From the NCBI GenBank assembly GCA_900290245.1, contig OKRB01000085.1, forward strand, positions 24,133 through 88,132: a stretch of 64,000 bases of DNA, in the 5' to 3' direction. The position numbers were made by a program, and so were the translations under genes. Origin of the DNA: Candidatus Sulfuritelmatomonas gaucii (GTDB lineage: Bacteria; Acidobacteriota; Terriglobia; Terriglobales; Acidobacteriaceae). The first letter of the stretch is position 1. Each line of letters starts with the position of its first letter. Positions 24,307-33,499 of the stretch are shown here, piece by piece. The notes under the pieces are model-generated. The model ran no database searches, had not been told where the DNA came from, and saw only the letters and a list, made by a program, of their open reading frames with translations.

Positions 24307-25560
24307 ATGCAGCCAGCCGAGGGTGCGCAGATTGAGCGCGAAGCCCGATCCGATCCGCACGAGCGCCCCTGGCTCTTCAGCTTCCTCATCGCACCCGACG
24401 CCGTCATCTCCATCGGTCTGGTCACAGGAGCGCTCACCTACCTCCTCCGCAATGAAGGCGTGGACCCTGGTCGCGCCGCCAGCATCGCCGCACTGATCGC
24501 AATCCCGCACGCCATCTATTTCTTCTGGGGCCCGATCACTGACTTCTGGGTCCGCCGCCGCACTTGGCTCGTCATCGCCGCCGCCGCTGCCGCCATCGCG
24601 CTTCTGGCGGCCTTCTATCAGCCCAGCCTCGCATCCTCGTGCGCCATCGGCCTCTTGTTCCTGAGTGCCTGCCTGGGCGTGCTCGCTGTTGCTGCCTGTG
24701 GCGGCATCATGGGCGCGCTCCGCAGCGAATTGAACCGCCGTCGCGCCGGCAGCTTTTATCAAACTGGCTCTCTGGTGGTCGGAGCCGTGGCCGTCTTTGC
24801 GCTCGTTAGTCTTTCCGGACATTTCTCGCTGCGCATTCTTGGCTGGGTTGTGGCCGCAATGATCGTGCTCCCTTCGCTGGCTGCATTCGCCGCTCCGCCG
24901 CAAACCTTGGTCGCCGGGCGCACCGCGCGGCAGACACTCGCGCAGATATGGCATGAATTCCGTTCGACCTTTCTGCGCTGGGAAGCCATTCCTTACACGC
25001 TTGTTGTCACTGCCCCCTGCAACTCGGGAGCCATGATCGGATTGCTCGGCGAATTGGCCCGCGACTACGGCGTAACTGGCCGGCAGGTAGCGTGGATTAA
25101 CGGCGTCGCGGGTGCGCTCTTGACTGCGGCTGGCGCGCTTGCAGCATCGCTCATCCCTGTTCGCGTGCGTGCGCCCATCGCCTTCCTGGCAGCCGGCCTC
25201 GTGAATGCTTCCACGCTCGCCATCCTCACTCTCGCGCCGTTGCGCCCGGCAACCTACATCGTTACTTCCGTCCTGTATCTGTTCAGCATCGGCGCCAGCT
25301 ACGCTCTATTCACCGCCGTCGTGCTGGAATTCCTTGGCGGCTCGGGAAAGAGCGGCAGTTCCCGCTACTCCATCATCAATTCGCTCGGCAACCTTCCCGT
25401 GGTCTACATGACCTGGCTCGACGGTCGCGGCTATGCGCATTGGGGCCCCCGCGGCATGCCTGCCGTCGATGCCATCGCCAGCGCCGCTGTCGCCGCCATC
25501 CTGCTTGCACACTTTGTCATCAGCCGACGTTACAGGCAATCGAAGGTAAACGTGAATTAG
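24307..25560 (+). CDS. MFS transporter, AmpG/PAT-like, second of a tandem pair
   Basis: 417 residues and about 12 helices, aligned along its whole length with the preceding protein: ERPWLFSFLIAPDAVI, GPITDFWVRRRTWL, GKSGSSRYSIINSLGNLP and a TWLDGRGYAHWGPRG loop. Only 5 bp separate the genes, so they are co-transcribed. TACCCT (24294-24299), overlapping the end of the first gene, lies 7 nt before ATG and could serve as an internal -10, weakly supported. The two proteins may differ in substrate, or form a pair; neither can be told from sequence. Confidence 0.8.
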   Translation: MQPAEGAQIEREARSDPHERPWLFSFLIAPDAVISIGLVTGALTYLLRNEGVDPGRAASIAALIAIPHAIYFFWGPITDFWVRRRTWLVIAAAAAAIALLAAFYQPSLASSCAIGLLFLSACLGVLAVAACGGIMGALRSELNRRRAGSFYQTGSLVVGAVAVFALVSLSGHFSLRILGWVVAAMIVLPSLAAFAAPPQTLVAGRTARQTLAQIWHEFRSTFLRWEAIPYTLVVTAPCNSGAMIGLLGELARDYGVTGRQVAWINGVAGALLTAAGALAASLIPVRVRAPIAFLAAGLVNASTLAILTLAPLRPATYIVTSVLYLFSIGASYALFTAVVLEFLGGSGKSGSSRYSIINSLGNLPVVYMTWLDGRGYAHWGPRGMPAVDAIASAAVAAILLAHFVISRRYRQSKVNVN

Positions 25561-25600
25561 CGGGTGTATCGGGAATTGGTTCAAGAATCCGGATGCGTTC

Positions 25601-26719
25601 TCATTCCGGGCTCGACTGCTGGCGCGCCTGCGGCAGGATCGGTCCGATGGACCTCGGGTTATCGCCTAACATCGGATCCACGCGGAAATCCCAGACCGAT
25701 TCGCTGATGTCAGAGGGAGAGAGAATCTCCACCAGCGCGTATTCGCCAATCTTCAACTGCTGCTCCGGCTCTAGGCGGAGCCAGTGCTTGCCAGGAAGCA
25801 CCTCCACTTTCGTCGGAATCGTGTCCTCGTCCTGCGACACGGTTCCGTTGGGGCTCATGTGCACCGCGCCCACGATCCGCACCGCCTGCCGCTCGTCCAC
25901 ACGCACAATTACGAACCCCGACTGTGCTGAATGCGCTCCGTGGTCTCCGGTCACTGCCTTCGCGCCGTTCGTCTGCACCGTCATGGGATGCGTGAGAACC
26001 GGCTCCTTCTCTTCTTCCACGCCGAGCGAGAGATAGAACGCCGGATCGTTCACGTGCAGATGCACCCTTGCGTGCGCTCCCTCCAGTTCGAGGTTGGCCT
26101 TCTGCGTCGCAAGAGGGTTCAGGGTCTCGATTCCATGCCGGGTCTTGGTATTCATTGAAAGATTTTTCGGAATCAGTTCAACCAGTTCGGGAGTGCCGTG
26201 GAATGTGTCGAGCACAAACACGCCTTCCTCATCCGGCAACTCGAGACCCGGCGCCACATTTGGCATGCGCGCATTTTGGTCATTGCGCTCGTCCGCTTCT
26301 TCCTTGTCGATTGCCTCGGCTTCCTTCATCGCCGGCGAAGCATCTGCCTCGGCGAGATCGGCGTGCTCCTTTTCCCATTTGCGCGTGGCATCCCAATCCA
26401 CCAGGTCCACGGGCATCTCTTCCCACTCGCCGCGCTCCTGACTCAGGTAGCGCACCCGGTCGCCGACGATCTGGTATTCACGCACCATTTGGTAAGAGCC
26501 ATCTTTCAGGATCAATCGATGGTTCTTGCCCATTCCTGGAATGGCAGGCTTCAGTTCCAACGGTTTGCTGTTTTGGTCGGTTTGTTTGACGGTCTGGTCG
26601 ACCGAATTCTGATCCGGCTGCGAGCTGTGGCCCTTCTGTCCTGGGGTGGCCGTCGCCGCCAGCAGGAGAAGAGCGAGCGAAACCAGCGTTAGGCGCGACT
26701 TCTTCATATACGGGACCAT
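25601..26719 (-). CDS. Secreted hypothetical protein divergent from the metal-efflux operon
   Basis: 372 residues. ATG 26719 or the methionine four codons later (MKKSRLTLVSLALLLLAATA) begins a signal peptide ending near residue 27; neither has a good Shine-Dalgarno. The mature protein is acidic and charged, with an EKEHADLAEADASPAMKEAEAI helical stretch split by a PNVAPGLELPDEEGVFVLDT segment. It ends in a repeated beta-type region containing the dipeptide GDNPRSIGP. I do not recognise a family; similar acidic exported proteins are common in Acidobacteriota. It faces the RND operon across a 179-bp intergenic region that holds a palindromic site, so co-regulation with the operon is possible. 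Confidence 0.7.
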   Translation of the reverse strand: MVPYMKKSRLTLVSLALLLLAATATPGQKGHSSQPDQNSVDQTVKQTDQNSKPLELKPAIPGMGKNHRLILKDGSYQMVREYQIVGDRVRYLSQERGEWEEMPVDLVDWDATRKWEKEHADLAEADASPAMKEAEAIDKEEADERNDQNARMPNVAPGLELPDEEGVFVLDTFHGTPELVELIPKNLSMNTKTRHGIETLNPLATQKANLELEGAHARVHLHVNDPAFYLSLGVEEEKEPVLTHPMTVQTNGAKAVTGDHGAHSAQSGFVIVRVDERQAVRIVGAVHMSPNGTVSQDEDTIPTKVEVLPGKHWLRLEPEQQLKIGEYALVEILSPSDISESVWDFRVDPMLGDNPRSIGPILPQARQQSSPE

Positions 26720-26849
26720 GGCAACACAGTTTAGACGAACCGTCGCCGCGAGTGTTGCCTGCAGCGGTTTTTGGGGGCGGCAAACGCCGACGGGACCGGT
26801 CTGGTTACAAAAGCCACCCTGCCCAGCAACCTGATTTTTGGTTGGCCGT

Positions 26850-26876
26850 CAAAATAAATGAGTTATTTTGTAGAAT
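26850..26876. promoter_or_regulatory. Palindromic operator candidate and -10 box of the metal-efflux operon
   Basis: CAAAATAA (26850-26857) and TTATTTTG (26863-26870) are exact inverted complements spaced by 5 nt. TAGAAT (26871-26876), a good -10 element, abuts the right arm directly. A protein bound here would block RNA polymerase, as with metal-responsive repressors of the ArsR/SmtB, Fur/Zur or CopY type. The site is AT-rich in GC-rich DNA. Confidence 0.6.
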
Positions 26877-26898
26877 AAGAGGACGAGGGTCAACCTGT

Positions 26899-27213
26899 GT
26901 GACGTCCCATCAGCCACATTCCCGCTCCAGGCAAGGCTACCGGCAGAATCTCACGCCGGTGCTGGTCGGCTTGTGTCTCATTCTGCTGGCGTTGCTATCG
27001 GTGGCTCAGGTCGGGCACCTTCACTCCAATCCAACAGATGCCGATCACTGCCAGCTTTGTATCGTGATGCATACGCTGGTGCCGGTTGCGCAGTTGGCGA
27101 CCGCGATCATCATGGTGCAGTTGGGGGCTTCCGCGCCCAAGGTTGAGCCGACGCTCACCGCCTGCCAGTTCTTGTCCCCTATCTTCATTCGCCCGCCTCC
27201 CGCCTCCTGCTAG
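26899..27213 (+). CDS. DUF2946-like small membrane protein with an HxH/DADHCQLC motif (copy 1)
   Basis: 104 residues from GTG 26899, with GAGGG about 7 nt upstream; longer in-frame extensions cross the promoter and are rejected. One hydrophobic helix (about 24-38) is followed by VGHLHSNPTDADHCQLCIVMH, where HLH and HCQLC could bind a metal ion, then a second helix (about 60-80). The C-terminus IRPPPASC ends in cysteine. The motif recalls DUF2946 proteins found near copper genes. A paralogue with the same motif and end (IRPPPVSC) lies at 33007, on the far side of the RND genes. Metal handling at the membrane or periplasm is inferred. Confidence 0.7.
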   Translation: MTSHQPHSRSRQGYRQNLTPVLVGLCLILLALLSVAQVGHLHSNPTDADHCQLCIVMHTLVPVAQLATAIIMVQLGASAPKVEPTLTACQFLSPIFIRPPPASC

Positions 27214-27396
27214 GCCGTCTCCTTCCATTTCAAAAAGGCTTGCTCGTCGACCGCTCTTTGCGGGCGACGCTTCAGCGCATTTTTACAAGCCGTTTTGGCG
27301 TGGGCTCTTGCCGTGTACATCCGGTTCAGGCGTACTGACACCCGGATTCGCGGCTTCTATCCGGCATACCTAATTTATTCAGGAGGTTGACCGCCT

Positions 27397-28725
27397 ATGC
27401 GGTTGCCACTTCCACTTCTTCCTTCCGTGTTGCTGATTGCTTTGCTCTTTCTGCGCACTGCAATTGCGCAGGCGCCGCCCCCATCGGCACAGTCCACTCC
27501 ACCGCAGGCCAGCACTCTTGCCCAGCAACCGGGCACGCAACTGATCTCGCTCGACGACGCAATCCAGTTGGCGCTCCAGCACAATCACAATCTGGTGGCC
27601 GCCAAGACCCAGGTTCAGCAAAACCAGGCCGAAGAAGTCACCGCGAATCTCCGTCCTAATCCGGTGCTGCTCGGGGACACGCAATTTCTGCCCGTCTTCC
27701 AGCCCAGCAATTTCTCGGCAGACTATCTCGACAACACGGCCCAGTTTGACCTGGGAGTCAGCTACCTGTTCGAGCGCGGGCAAAAGCGGCAACATCGCCT
27801 GCAGGCAGCGAGAGATGTGACAGCCGTTTCCCGCTCCCAGGTCGCCGATAACGAGCGCACCCTCACCTTCAGCGTGGCATCTCAGTTCGTCAACGTTGAG
27901 CTTGCCGAGTCGACCCTCGCGCTGGCCAACCAGGATCTCAAGAGCTTCCAGCAAACCGTCGACATTGCCCAGACCCGCTACAAGGCTGGCGACATCGGCG
28001 AGGATGATCTGCTCAAGATCAAACTCCAGTTGCTGCAATTCCAGACTGACGTCTCGCAGGCGCAGCTCGCCCGTGTACAGGGGCTCTCTGACCTGCGGCA
28101 ACTGCTTGGCTACGAATCGGTCAGCCAGAACTATGACGTTTCCAGCTCATTCGATTACCTCCCGGTTCATAGCTCGCTTGAAGATCTGCAGGCAAAAGCG
28201 CTCGAGGATCGGCCCGACCTGCAGGCGGCAAAGCTCGGAGTCACCGCGGCCAACAGCCAGCATGAACTACAGAAGGCTATCGGCAAAAGAGACGTGACCG
28301 GGCAAATCAATTACACCCACCTCGGCTACCTCAACGATGTTTCGCTCTTCGGGCAAATCCAGTTGCCGATCTTCGATCGCAATCAGGGCGAGATCGCGCG
28401 CACCAGTTTTGCCATCACCCAGGCGCAGGAACAAGAGCTGTACGCGAACGGCCAGGTGTTGACCGACGTGCGGGATGCGTACGAAGGTCTCCAGGCCAAC
28501 GACCAGATCGTTACGCTCTACCGCTCCGGCTATCTCGATCTGGCGCAGCAGTCGCGCGATATCAGCGAGTACGCCTATCGGCACGGTGCAGCCAGCCTTC
28601 TTGATTTTCTCGATGCGGAGCGCAGTTACAGGGCCACGCAACTCAGCTATCGCCAGGCCCTTGCGTCCTATTTGCTCTCGCACGAACAGCTTCGTGAAGC
28701 CGTGGGAACCAGGAGTTTGCCATGA
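27397..28725 (+). CDS. czcC: TolC/CzcC-family outer-membrane efflux protein
   Basis: 442 residues with AGGAGG before ATG, and a signal peptide (about 1-26). The two repeated OEP domains are visible as helical hairpins: LDDAIQLALQHNHNLVAAKTQ near residue 50, then ALANQDLKSFQQTVDIAQTRY-like and DLQAAKLGVTAANSQHELQKA segments, and a C-terminal SYRQALASYLLSHEQLREA. It should form the outer-membrane channel of the tripartite pump encoded with it. Its stop codon overlaps the adaptor gene by 4 bp. Confidence 0.88.
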   Translation: MRLPLPLLPSVLLIALLFLRTAIAQAPPPSAQSTPPQASTLAQQPGTQLISLDDAIQLALQHNHNLVAAKTQVQQNQAEEVTANLRPNPVLLGDTQFLPVFQPSNFSADYLDNTAQFDLGVSYLFERGQKRQHRLQAARDVTAVSRSQVADNERTLTFSVASQFVNVELAESTLALANQDLKSFQQTVDIAQTRYKAGDIGEDDLLKIKLQLLQFQTDVSQAQLARVQGLSDLRQLLGYESVSQNYDVSSSFDYLPVHSSLEDLQAKALEDRPDLQAAKLGVTAANSQHELQKAIGKRDVTGQINYTHLGYLNDVSLFGQIQLPIFDRNQGEIARTSFAITQAQEQELYANGQVLTDVRDAYEGLQANDQIVTLYRSGYLDLAQQSRDISEYAYRHGAASLLDFLDAERSYRATQLSYRQALASYLLSHEQLREAVGTRSLP

Positions 28726-29897
28726 AGATTCATTCCATTACCGGTTGCCTTACCCCTGTCAGCGCGCTTGCCATCGCGCTTCCGATCCTTCTCTCCGGTT
28801 GTCACTCCAGCGAAAACGGACCCGCAGAGCGAATGACTTCCTTTAGCGCCTCTGCCTCGGCGACGCCGCAACTCTTCACGATTCCTGATGATCAGATGCA
28901 GCACGTGCAACTCGTCACTGTCGAGCCGGGAACCATGAAGAACGCCCTTCGTCTCACCGGGGCCGTCGCCTATAACGCCTTCAAGACGACGCCTGTCATT
29001 ACTCAGGTGGGCGGCCCGGTCAGCAAAATCCTCGTCGTTCCCGGTGAATCCGTGAAGGCCGGCCAGCCGATGCTTGAGGTCAGCAGTCCCGACTACGCCC
29101 AGCTTCTCGATGCCTATCTCAAGGCCGCCGATTCGTACCGTTTGGAACAGAAATTCTACGCGCGCGCGCAGGACCTGTATCAGCATCACGCCATCGCCGA
29201 ACGCGACCTTGAGCAGGCCGAGTCAGACCTCAATCAGGCCAAGGCGGACCTCGACGCAGCCGAGCAGGGAATGAGGATCCTTGGAATCAGGAATCCTGCG
29301 GATTTGGCAAAAGCCCCATCGTCGGCGCAGATTCCTGTGCTTGCTCCCATCGGCGGCGAAGTGGTCGAGCGCCTCGTCTCGCCCGGGCAGGTGGTGCAGG
29401 CCGGCCAGACTCAGGCGTTCACCATCTCTGACCTGAGTACGGTGTGGGTTCTGGCCAACATCTATCAGGCTGATTTGCAGTATGTCCGCAATGGCGATGA
29501 TGTCCTTGTCCAGACCGATGCGTATCCCACCACTTTCCACGGAAAGATTTCTTACATCTCGCCCGCCCTCGATCCCAATACCCGCACGCTTCAGGCGCGC
29601 ATCGTCGTCGACAACCCCGGCGAGAAGTTGAAGAAGGACATGTATTGCAACGTCCTCGTCACGGCCGGAGTCCTCTCCAAGGTCCTTGCTGTTCCTAATG
29701 CATCTATCCTTCGCGACGACAACAACGAGCCCTTCGTTTATGTCCTGAGCGGCTCCGATCGGTTCAAACGAAGTGATGTGCAACTGGGCCAGGTTCAAGA
29801 CGGTAACACCCAAATCGTAAAAGGCATCTCCCCGGGAGATAAGGTCGTCGGCAACGGCAGCCTCTTTCTTCAGTTCGCCAATTCGCTCCAGCACTGA
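28722..29897 (+). CDS. czcB: RND efflux periplasmic adaptor (CzcB-type) lipoprotein
   Basis: 391 residues. A signal peptide with an LLSGC lipobox (cysteine near residue 27) suggests lipid anchoring. The rest shows the membrane-fusion-protein order: beta-barrel start, split biotinyl-lipoyl half (KILVVPGESVKAGQPMLEV), coiled coil (YARAQDLYQHHAIAERDLEQ), second lipoyl half (VLAPIGGEVVERLVSPGQVV) and membrane-proximal domain. There is no N-terminal histidine-rich zinc loop. It connects the inner-membrane pump to the channel. It is coupled to the channel gene by ATGA and 13 bp from the pump gene. Confidence 0.9.
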   Translation: MKIHSITGCLTPVSALAIALPILLSGCHSSENGPAERMTSFSASASATPQLFTIPDDQMQHVQLVTVEPGTMKNALRLTGAVAYNAFKTTPVITQVGGPVSKILVVPGESVKAGQPMLEVSSPDYAQLLDAYLKAADSYRLEQKFYARAQDLYQHHAIAERDLEQAESDLNQAKADLDAAEQGMRILGIRNPADLAKAPSSAQIPVLAPIGGEVVERLVSPGQVVQAGQTQAFTISDLSTVWVLANIYQADLQYVRNGDDVLVQTDAYPTTFHGKISYISPALDPNTRTLQARIVVDNPGEKLKKDMYCNVLVTAGVLSKVLAVPNASILRDDNNEPFVYVLSGSDRFKRSDVQLGQVQDGNTQIVKGISPGDKVVGNGSLFLQFANSLQH

Positions 29898-29910
29898 GAG
29901 GCAGGCTCCG

Positions 29911-32900
29911 ATGATTCATCGCATCGTCCAATTCGCTCTCCGCCAGCGGCCCATTGTCCTCGTGCTGGCGGCTGTTATCTGCGTCGCCGGAGCGGTCGCG
30001 TTTCACAATATGCCCGTGGATGCCTATCCTGACCTGTCTCCCCCCATGGTCGAGATCATCACGCAGTGGCCGGGACACGCAGCTGAAGAAGTCGAGCGCC
30101 TGGTCACCGTACCCACTGAAGTGGAGATGAACGGCGTTCCGCGCCTCACGGTCATGCGCTCCATTTCGCTCTACGGTCTTTCCGACGTCATTATGACGTT
30201 CGATGAAAGCACCGACGATTACTTCGCGCGCGAAGTCGTCTTTCAGCGGCTCAGCGAGGTCACCTATCCGCAGGGTGTCACTCCAACCCTCGCACCGCTG
30301 GCCAGCCCCTCCGGTCTCGTTTACCGCTATGTCATCGAAAGTCCCGATCGCACGCCGCAGGAGCTCAAGACATTTGAAGATTGGGTCCTCGAGCGCGAGT
30401 ACAAGCAGGTCCCCGGCGTCGCCGACGATTCCGGCTTCGGTGGCACCGTCATGCAGTACCAGGTGCTGCTCGATCCGGCCAAGCTCTACGCCTATCACAT
30501 CACGGTTCCAACCGTGATCCAGCAGTTGTCCGTCAACAATTCCAATGCCGGCGGCGGCTTCTACTCACAGGGCGATCAATTCTATTACGTGCGCGGCATC
30601 GGCCTCATCCGCGATACGTCCGACATCGCCAACATCGTTGTCGGCAACCAGAATGGTGTGCCTGTGCGCATCGGCGACATCGGCGAAGTCGTCATTGGCA
30701 ACGCTCCGCGCCTCGGCGAATTCGGCTTCAACAAGACTGACGATGCCGTTGAAGGCGTCATCATGATGCGCCGCGGCGAGCAAACACAGAATGTGCTTAA
30801 AGCCGTCGAGGCCAAGACTCAGGAACTCAACAAACACGTTTTGCCGCCAGACGTCAAAGTGCGTCCCTACTACGATCGCAGCGATCTTGTGCAGCTCACC
30901 ATCGACACCGTCGAGCACAACCTCCTGCTCGGCATGGTCCTTGTCCTGGTCGTTCTGATGGCGTTTTTGGTGAGCATCCGTGCGGCTGTGATTGTCGCTC
31001 TCACCATCCCCTTGTCGTTGCTCTTCGCGTTCATCTTTCTTCATGCGCAAGGTATCCCGGCCAACCTGCTCTCCATCGGCGCCATCGATTTTGGAATCCT
31101 CATCGACGGCACCCTGGTGATGGTCGAGAATATCTTTCGCGAACTCGGCGCACGCGAAGGTCAGGACTACGACCTTGAAGAAGTGATTCGCAGCGCTGCG
31201 AAGGATGTCGACCGGCCCATTTTCTACTCCGTCGCTGTCATCATCGCAGGCTATCTGCCCATCTACGCCCTCAGCGGTCCATCGGGCAAGCTCTTCAAGC
31301 CCATGGCCGATACAGTTGCCATCGCTCTTGTCGGTGCGCTCGTTCTCACGCTCACCTTCGTTCCCGTGATGTGCGCCATCTGGTTCAAAAAAGGTGTCCA
31401 CGAGAGCGAGAACAAGCCTTTTCGTTGGGTCCTCGACAAGTACGCAGTGTGGCTCGATTTGTGCCTCGATCACCCCAAGGCCACAATGGTCGTCTCCACA
31501 CTGATCTTTGCCGCCACGCTATTGTTCATCCCCTTCATTGGCGGCGAATTCATGCCGCATCTCGACGAAGGCGCTCTGTGGATTCGCGCCACCATGCCCT
31601 ACACTGTCTCATTCGAGACGGCGAGCAAATTCTCGCCGCAGGTACGCGACCTTCTACTCAAATACCCCATGGTCACTGACGTCGGCTCCGAATTGGGCCG
31701 GCCCGACGACGGCACCGACCCGACGGGCTTCTTCAACGACGAGTTTTACGTCGGCCTCAAACCTTACAGCGACCGGGCATGGAAAGCCGGCTCCATCCAC
31801 AACAAGGCCGAGCTCACCACCGACATCCAAAAACACCTCACCACCTTCCCCGGCGTGATCTTCAATTACACTCAACCTGCCGAAGACGCAGTCGACGAGG
31901 CTCTCACTGGCCTCAAAAGCGCGCTCGCCGTCAAGGTCTACGGCCCCGATCTGAACGTCCTCCAAAACACCGCTCTCGAAATCAAGCGCCGCCTCAGCCA
32001 GGTGCCGGGATTCACAGAACTCACCGTTGTTCGCGAACTCGGGCAGCCCAGCCTGTTGATCGACGTCGATCGCGACAAGATTGCCCGCTATGGCATCAAC
32101 GTCGCCGACGTCGAAGCAGTCGTGCAGGCAGCCGTCGGCGGCCAGGCCGCCACGCAGGTGATTCAAGGCGAAAAGCTCTTCGACCTCGTGGTGCGGATGA
32201 AACCCGAATTCCGCGAGAGCGAGCAGCAGGTCGGCAGCCTGCTCGTCGGCACTCCCTCAGGTCAGCAAATCCCGTTGAGCGCACTCGCCAACATCCATGA
32301 AGCTGGCGGCGCGTCCTTCATCTATCGCGAAAACAACTCGCGCTACATCGGCGTCCAGTACAGCATTGAAGACCGCGACCTCGAGAGCGCTGTCAACGCC
32401 GGCCAGAAATCCATCGCCGACATCCAGAAATCCTTGCCCCCCGGCTACCGCCTTACATGGGGTGGCGAGTACGACGAGTTCCTCGCGTCCAGGCGTCAAC
32501 TGAATTTCATCGGGCCGCTGGCCATACTCATCATCTTCATGATCCTGTTTGCGCTCTACGACAACTTCAAGTTTCCCGTCATCATCGTTCTCGGTGTCAT
32601 TCTCACCGTTCCAGTCGGTGCGTTGCTTGCTCTCAAGCTCACCGGCACGGCCTTCAGCGCCTCCTCGGCGCTCGGCATGCTCGCATTGATCGGCGTTTCC
32701 GTCGAAACCGCAGTCATCCTCGTTTCCTATATCAACAAGCTGCGCCTCGAGCAGAACATGGATATCCGCGCCGCAACCCGCGAAGCTTCGCTGCTGCGGC
32801 TGCGCCCCATCATGATGACGGCTCTCGTCGCCTGTCTTGGACTTCTGCCTGCCGCGCTTTCCACCGGCATCGGTTCCGACACGCAAAAGCCTTTCGCCAT

Positions 32901-33003
32901 TGTCATCGTCGCGGGCCTCGTCTCGCGCCTCTTCCTCGGCTTCTTTGTGAACCCTGTGCTCTATCAGTTGGTCGCCCGCGACAACGATGTGTTGAAGGTA
33001 TAG
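29911..33003 (+). CDS. czcA: Heavy-metal RND efflux pump (CzcA/HME family)
   Basis: 1030 residues with 12 predicted helices and two large periplasmic loops. Helix 4 carries the HME signature D393-F-G-x3-D399-G with V-E406-N407 (DFGILIDGTLVMVEN), the proton-relay pattern of divalent-cation pumps such as those for Zn, Co, Ni or Cd, and unlike the CusA copper/silver type. It exports metal ions from the periplasm or cytoplasm using proton motive force together with the adaptor and channel encoded upstream. The small HxH/CxxC protein gene follows after 3 bp. The metal itself cannot be fixed from sequence. Confidence 0.92.
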   Translation: MIHRIVQFALRQRPIVLVLAAVICVAGAVAFHNMPVDAYPDLSPPMVEIITQWPGHAAEEVERLVTVPTEVEMNGVPRLTVMRSISLYGLSDVIMTFDESTDDYFAREVVFQRLSEVTYPQGVTPTLAPLASPSGLVYRYVIESPDRTPQELKTFEDWVLEREYKQVPGVADDSGFGGTVMQYQVLLDPAKLYAYHITVPTVIQQLSVNNSNAGGGFYSQGDQFYYVRGIGLIRDTSDIANIVVGNQNGVPVRIGDIGEVVIGNAPRLGEFGFNKTDDAVEGVIMMRRGEQTQNVLKAVEAKTQELNKHVLPPDVKVRPYYDRSDLVQLTIDTVEHNLLLGMVLVLVVLMAFLVSIRAAVIVALTIPLSLLFAFIFLHAQGIPANLLSIGAIDFGILIDGTLVMVENIFRELGAREGQDYDLEEVIRSAAKDVDRPIFYSVAVIIAGYLPIYALSGPSGKLFKPMADTVAIALVGALVLTLTFVPVMCAIWFKKGVHESENKPFRWVLDKYAVWLDLCLDHPKATMVVSTLIFAATLLFIPFIGGEFMPHLDEGALWIRATMPYTVSFETASKFSPQVRDLLLKYPMVTDVGSELGRPDDGTDPTGFFNDEFYVGLKPYSDRAWKAGSIHNKAELTTDIQKHLTTFPGVIFNYTQPAEDAVDEALTGLKSALAVKVYGPDLNVLQNTALEIKRRLSQVPGFTELTVVRELGQPSLLIDVDRDKIARYGINVADVEAVVQAAVGGQAATQVIQGEKLFDLVVRMKPEFRESEQQVGSLLVGTPSGQQIPLSALANIHEAGGASFIYRENNSRYIGVQYSIEDRDLESAVNAGQKSIADIQKSLPPGYRLTWGGEYDEFLASRRQLNFIGPLAILIIFMILFALYDNFKFPVIIVLGVILTVPVGALLALKLTGTAFSASSALGMLALIGVSVETAVILVSYINKLRLEQNMDIRAATREASLLRLRPIMMTALVACLGLLPAALSTGIGSDTQKPFAIVIVAGLVSRLFLGFFVNPVLYQLVARDNDVLKV

Positions 33004-33006
33004 CGC

Positions 33007-33318
33007 ATGCGGAACGATTTCCATTTCGGAGAAAACGGCTTGTCCGCGCGCAGATTCAGGGTTGCCGTCGCAGCGCTGTGCCTTGCTTTGCTGGCCATGC
33101 TGGCCTTTGCTCAGGCCACGCACTTTCACTCGAATCAGACCGACGCCGACCATTGCCAGTTGTGCATCGCCATGCACTCAGCGGTGCCCGTCGCTGCCGC
33201 AACGGCGGCCATCGTCATGGTCGCCTTCGGCGTCTCCGCGCCGCAGCCCGCACCGACCTTCGTTCTTCGGCAACGCATTTCTTCTCTATTTATCCGCCCG
33301 CCCCCCGTCTCCTGCTAA
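33007..33318 (+). CDS. DUF2946-like small membrane protein with an HxH/DADHCQLC motif (copy 2)
   Basis: 103 residues, only 3 bp after the pump gene, so certainly in the operon. It matches the first copy at 26899: a hydrophobic helix (ALCLALLAMLAFAQA), then THFHSNQTDADHCQLCIAMHS, a second helix and a C-terminal IRPPPVSC. The N-terminus differs (MRNDFHFGENGLSARRFR). HFH and CQLC are candidate metal ligands. Possible roles are capturing metal for the pump or sensing it; these are inferences from context and motif. Longer upstream starts would enter the pump gene. Confidence 0.75.
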   Translation: MRNDFHFGENGLSARRFRVAVAALCLALLAMLAFAQATHFHSNQTDADHCQLCIAMHSAVPVAAATAAIVMVAFGVSAPQPAPTFVLRQRISSLFIRPPPVSC

Positions 33319-33434
33319 AGCATCCTTCCGCTTTCGTACGGCCTCATGCATCGCTCCATTCACCGGGCGATGAGATGGCGCATTCCTGAAAGCTGATTCG
33401 AAGCGGACTGATGTTCCCCGCTTGCACTGAAGAC

Positions 33435-33457
33435 GCCGCGACGCCAAGTGTCGCGGC
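33435..33457 (+). promoter_or_regulatory. Hairpin between the small membrane protein and the TonB-dependent receptor
   Basis: GCCGCGAC (33435-33442) pairs exactly with GTCGCGGC (33450-33457) around a 7-nt loop. A T-run is absent, so it may tune or partly end transcription between the pump operon and the receptor gene rather than act as a full terminator. Confidence 0.45.
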
Positions 33458-33499
33458 TCGTATTCCCCGTTCTTCAGCCCATGTTCAGGAGACACTTTC

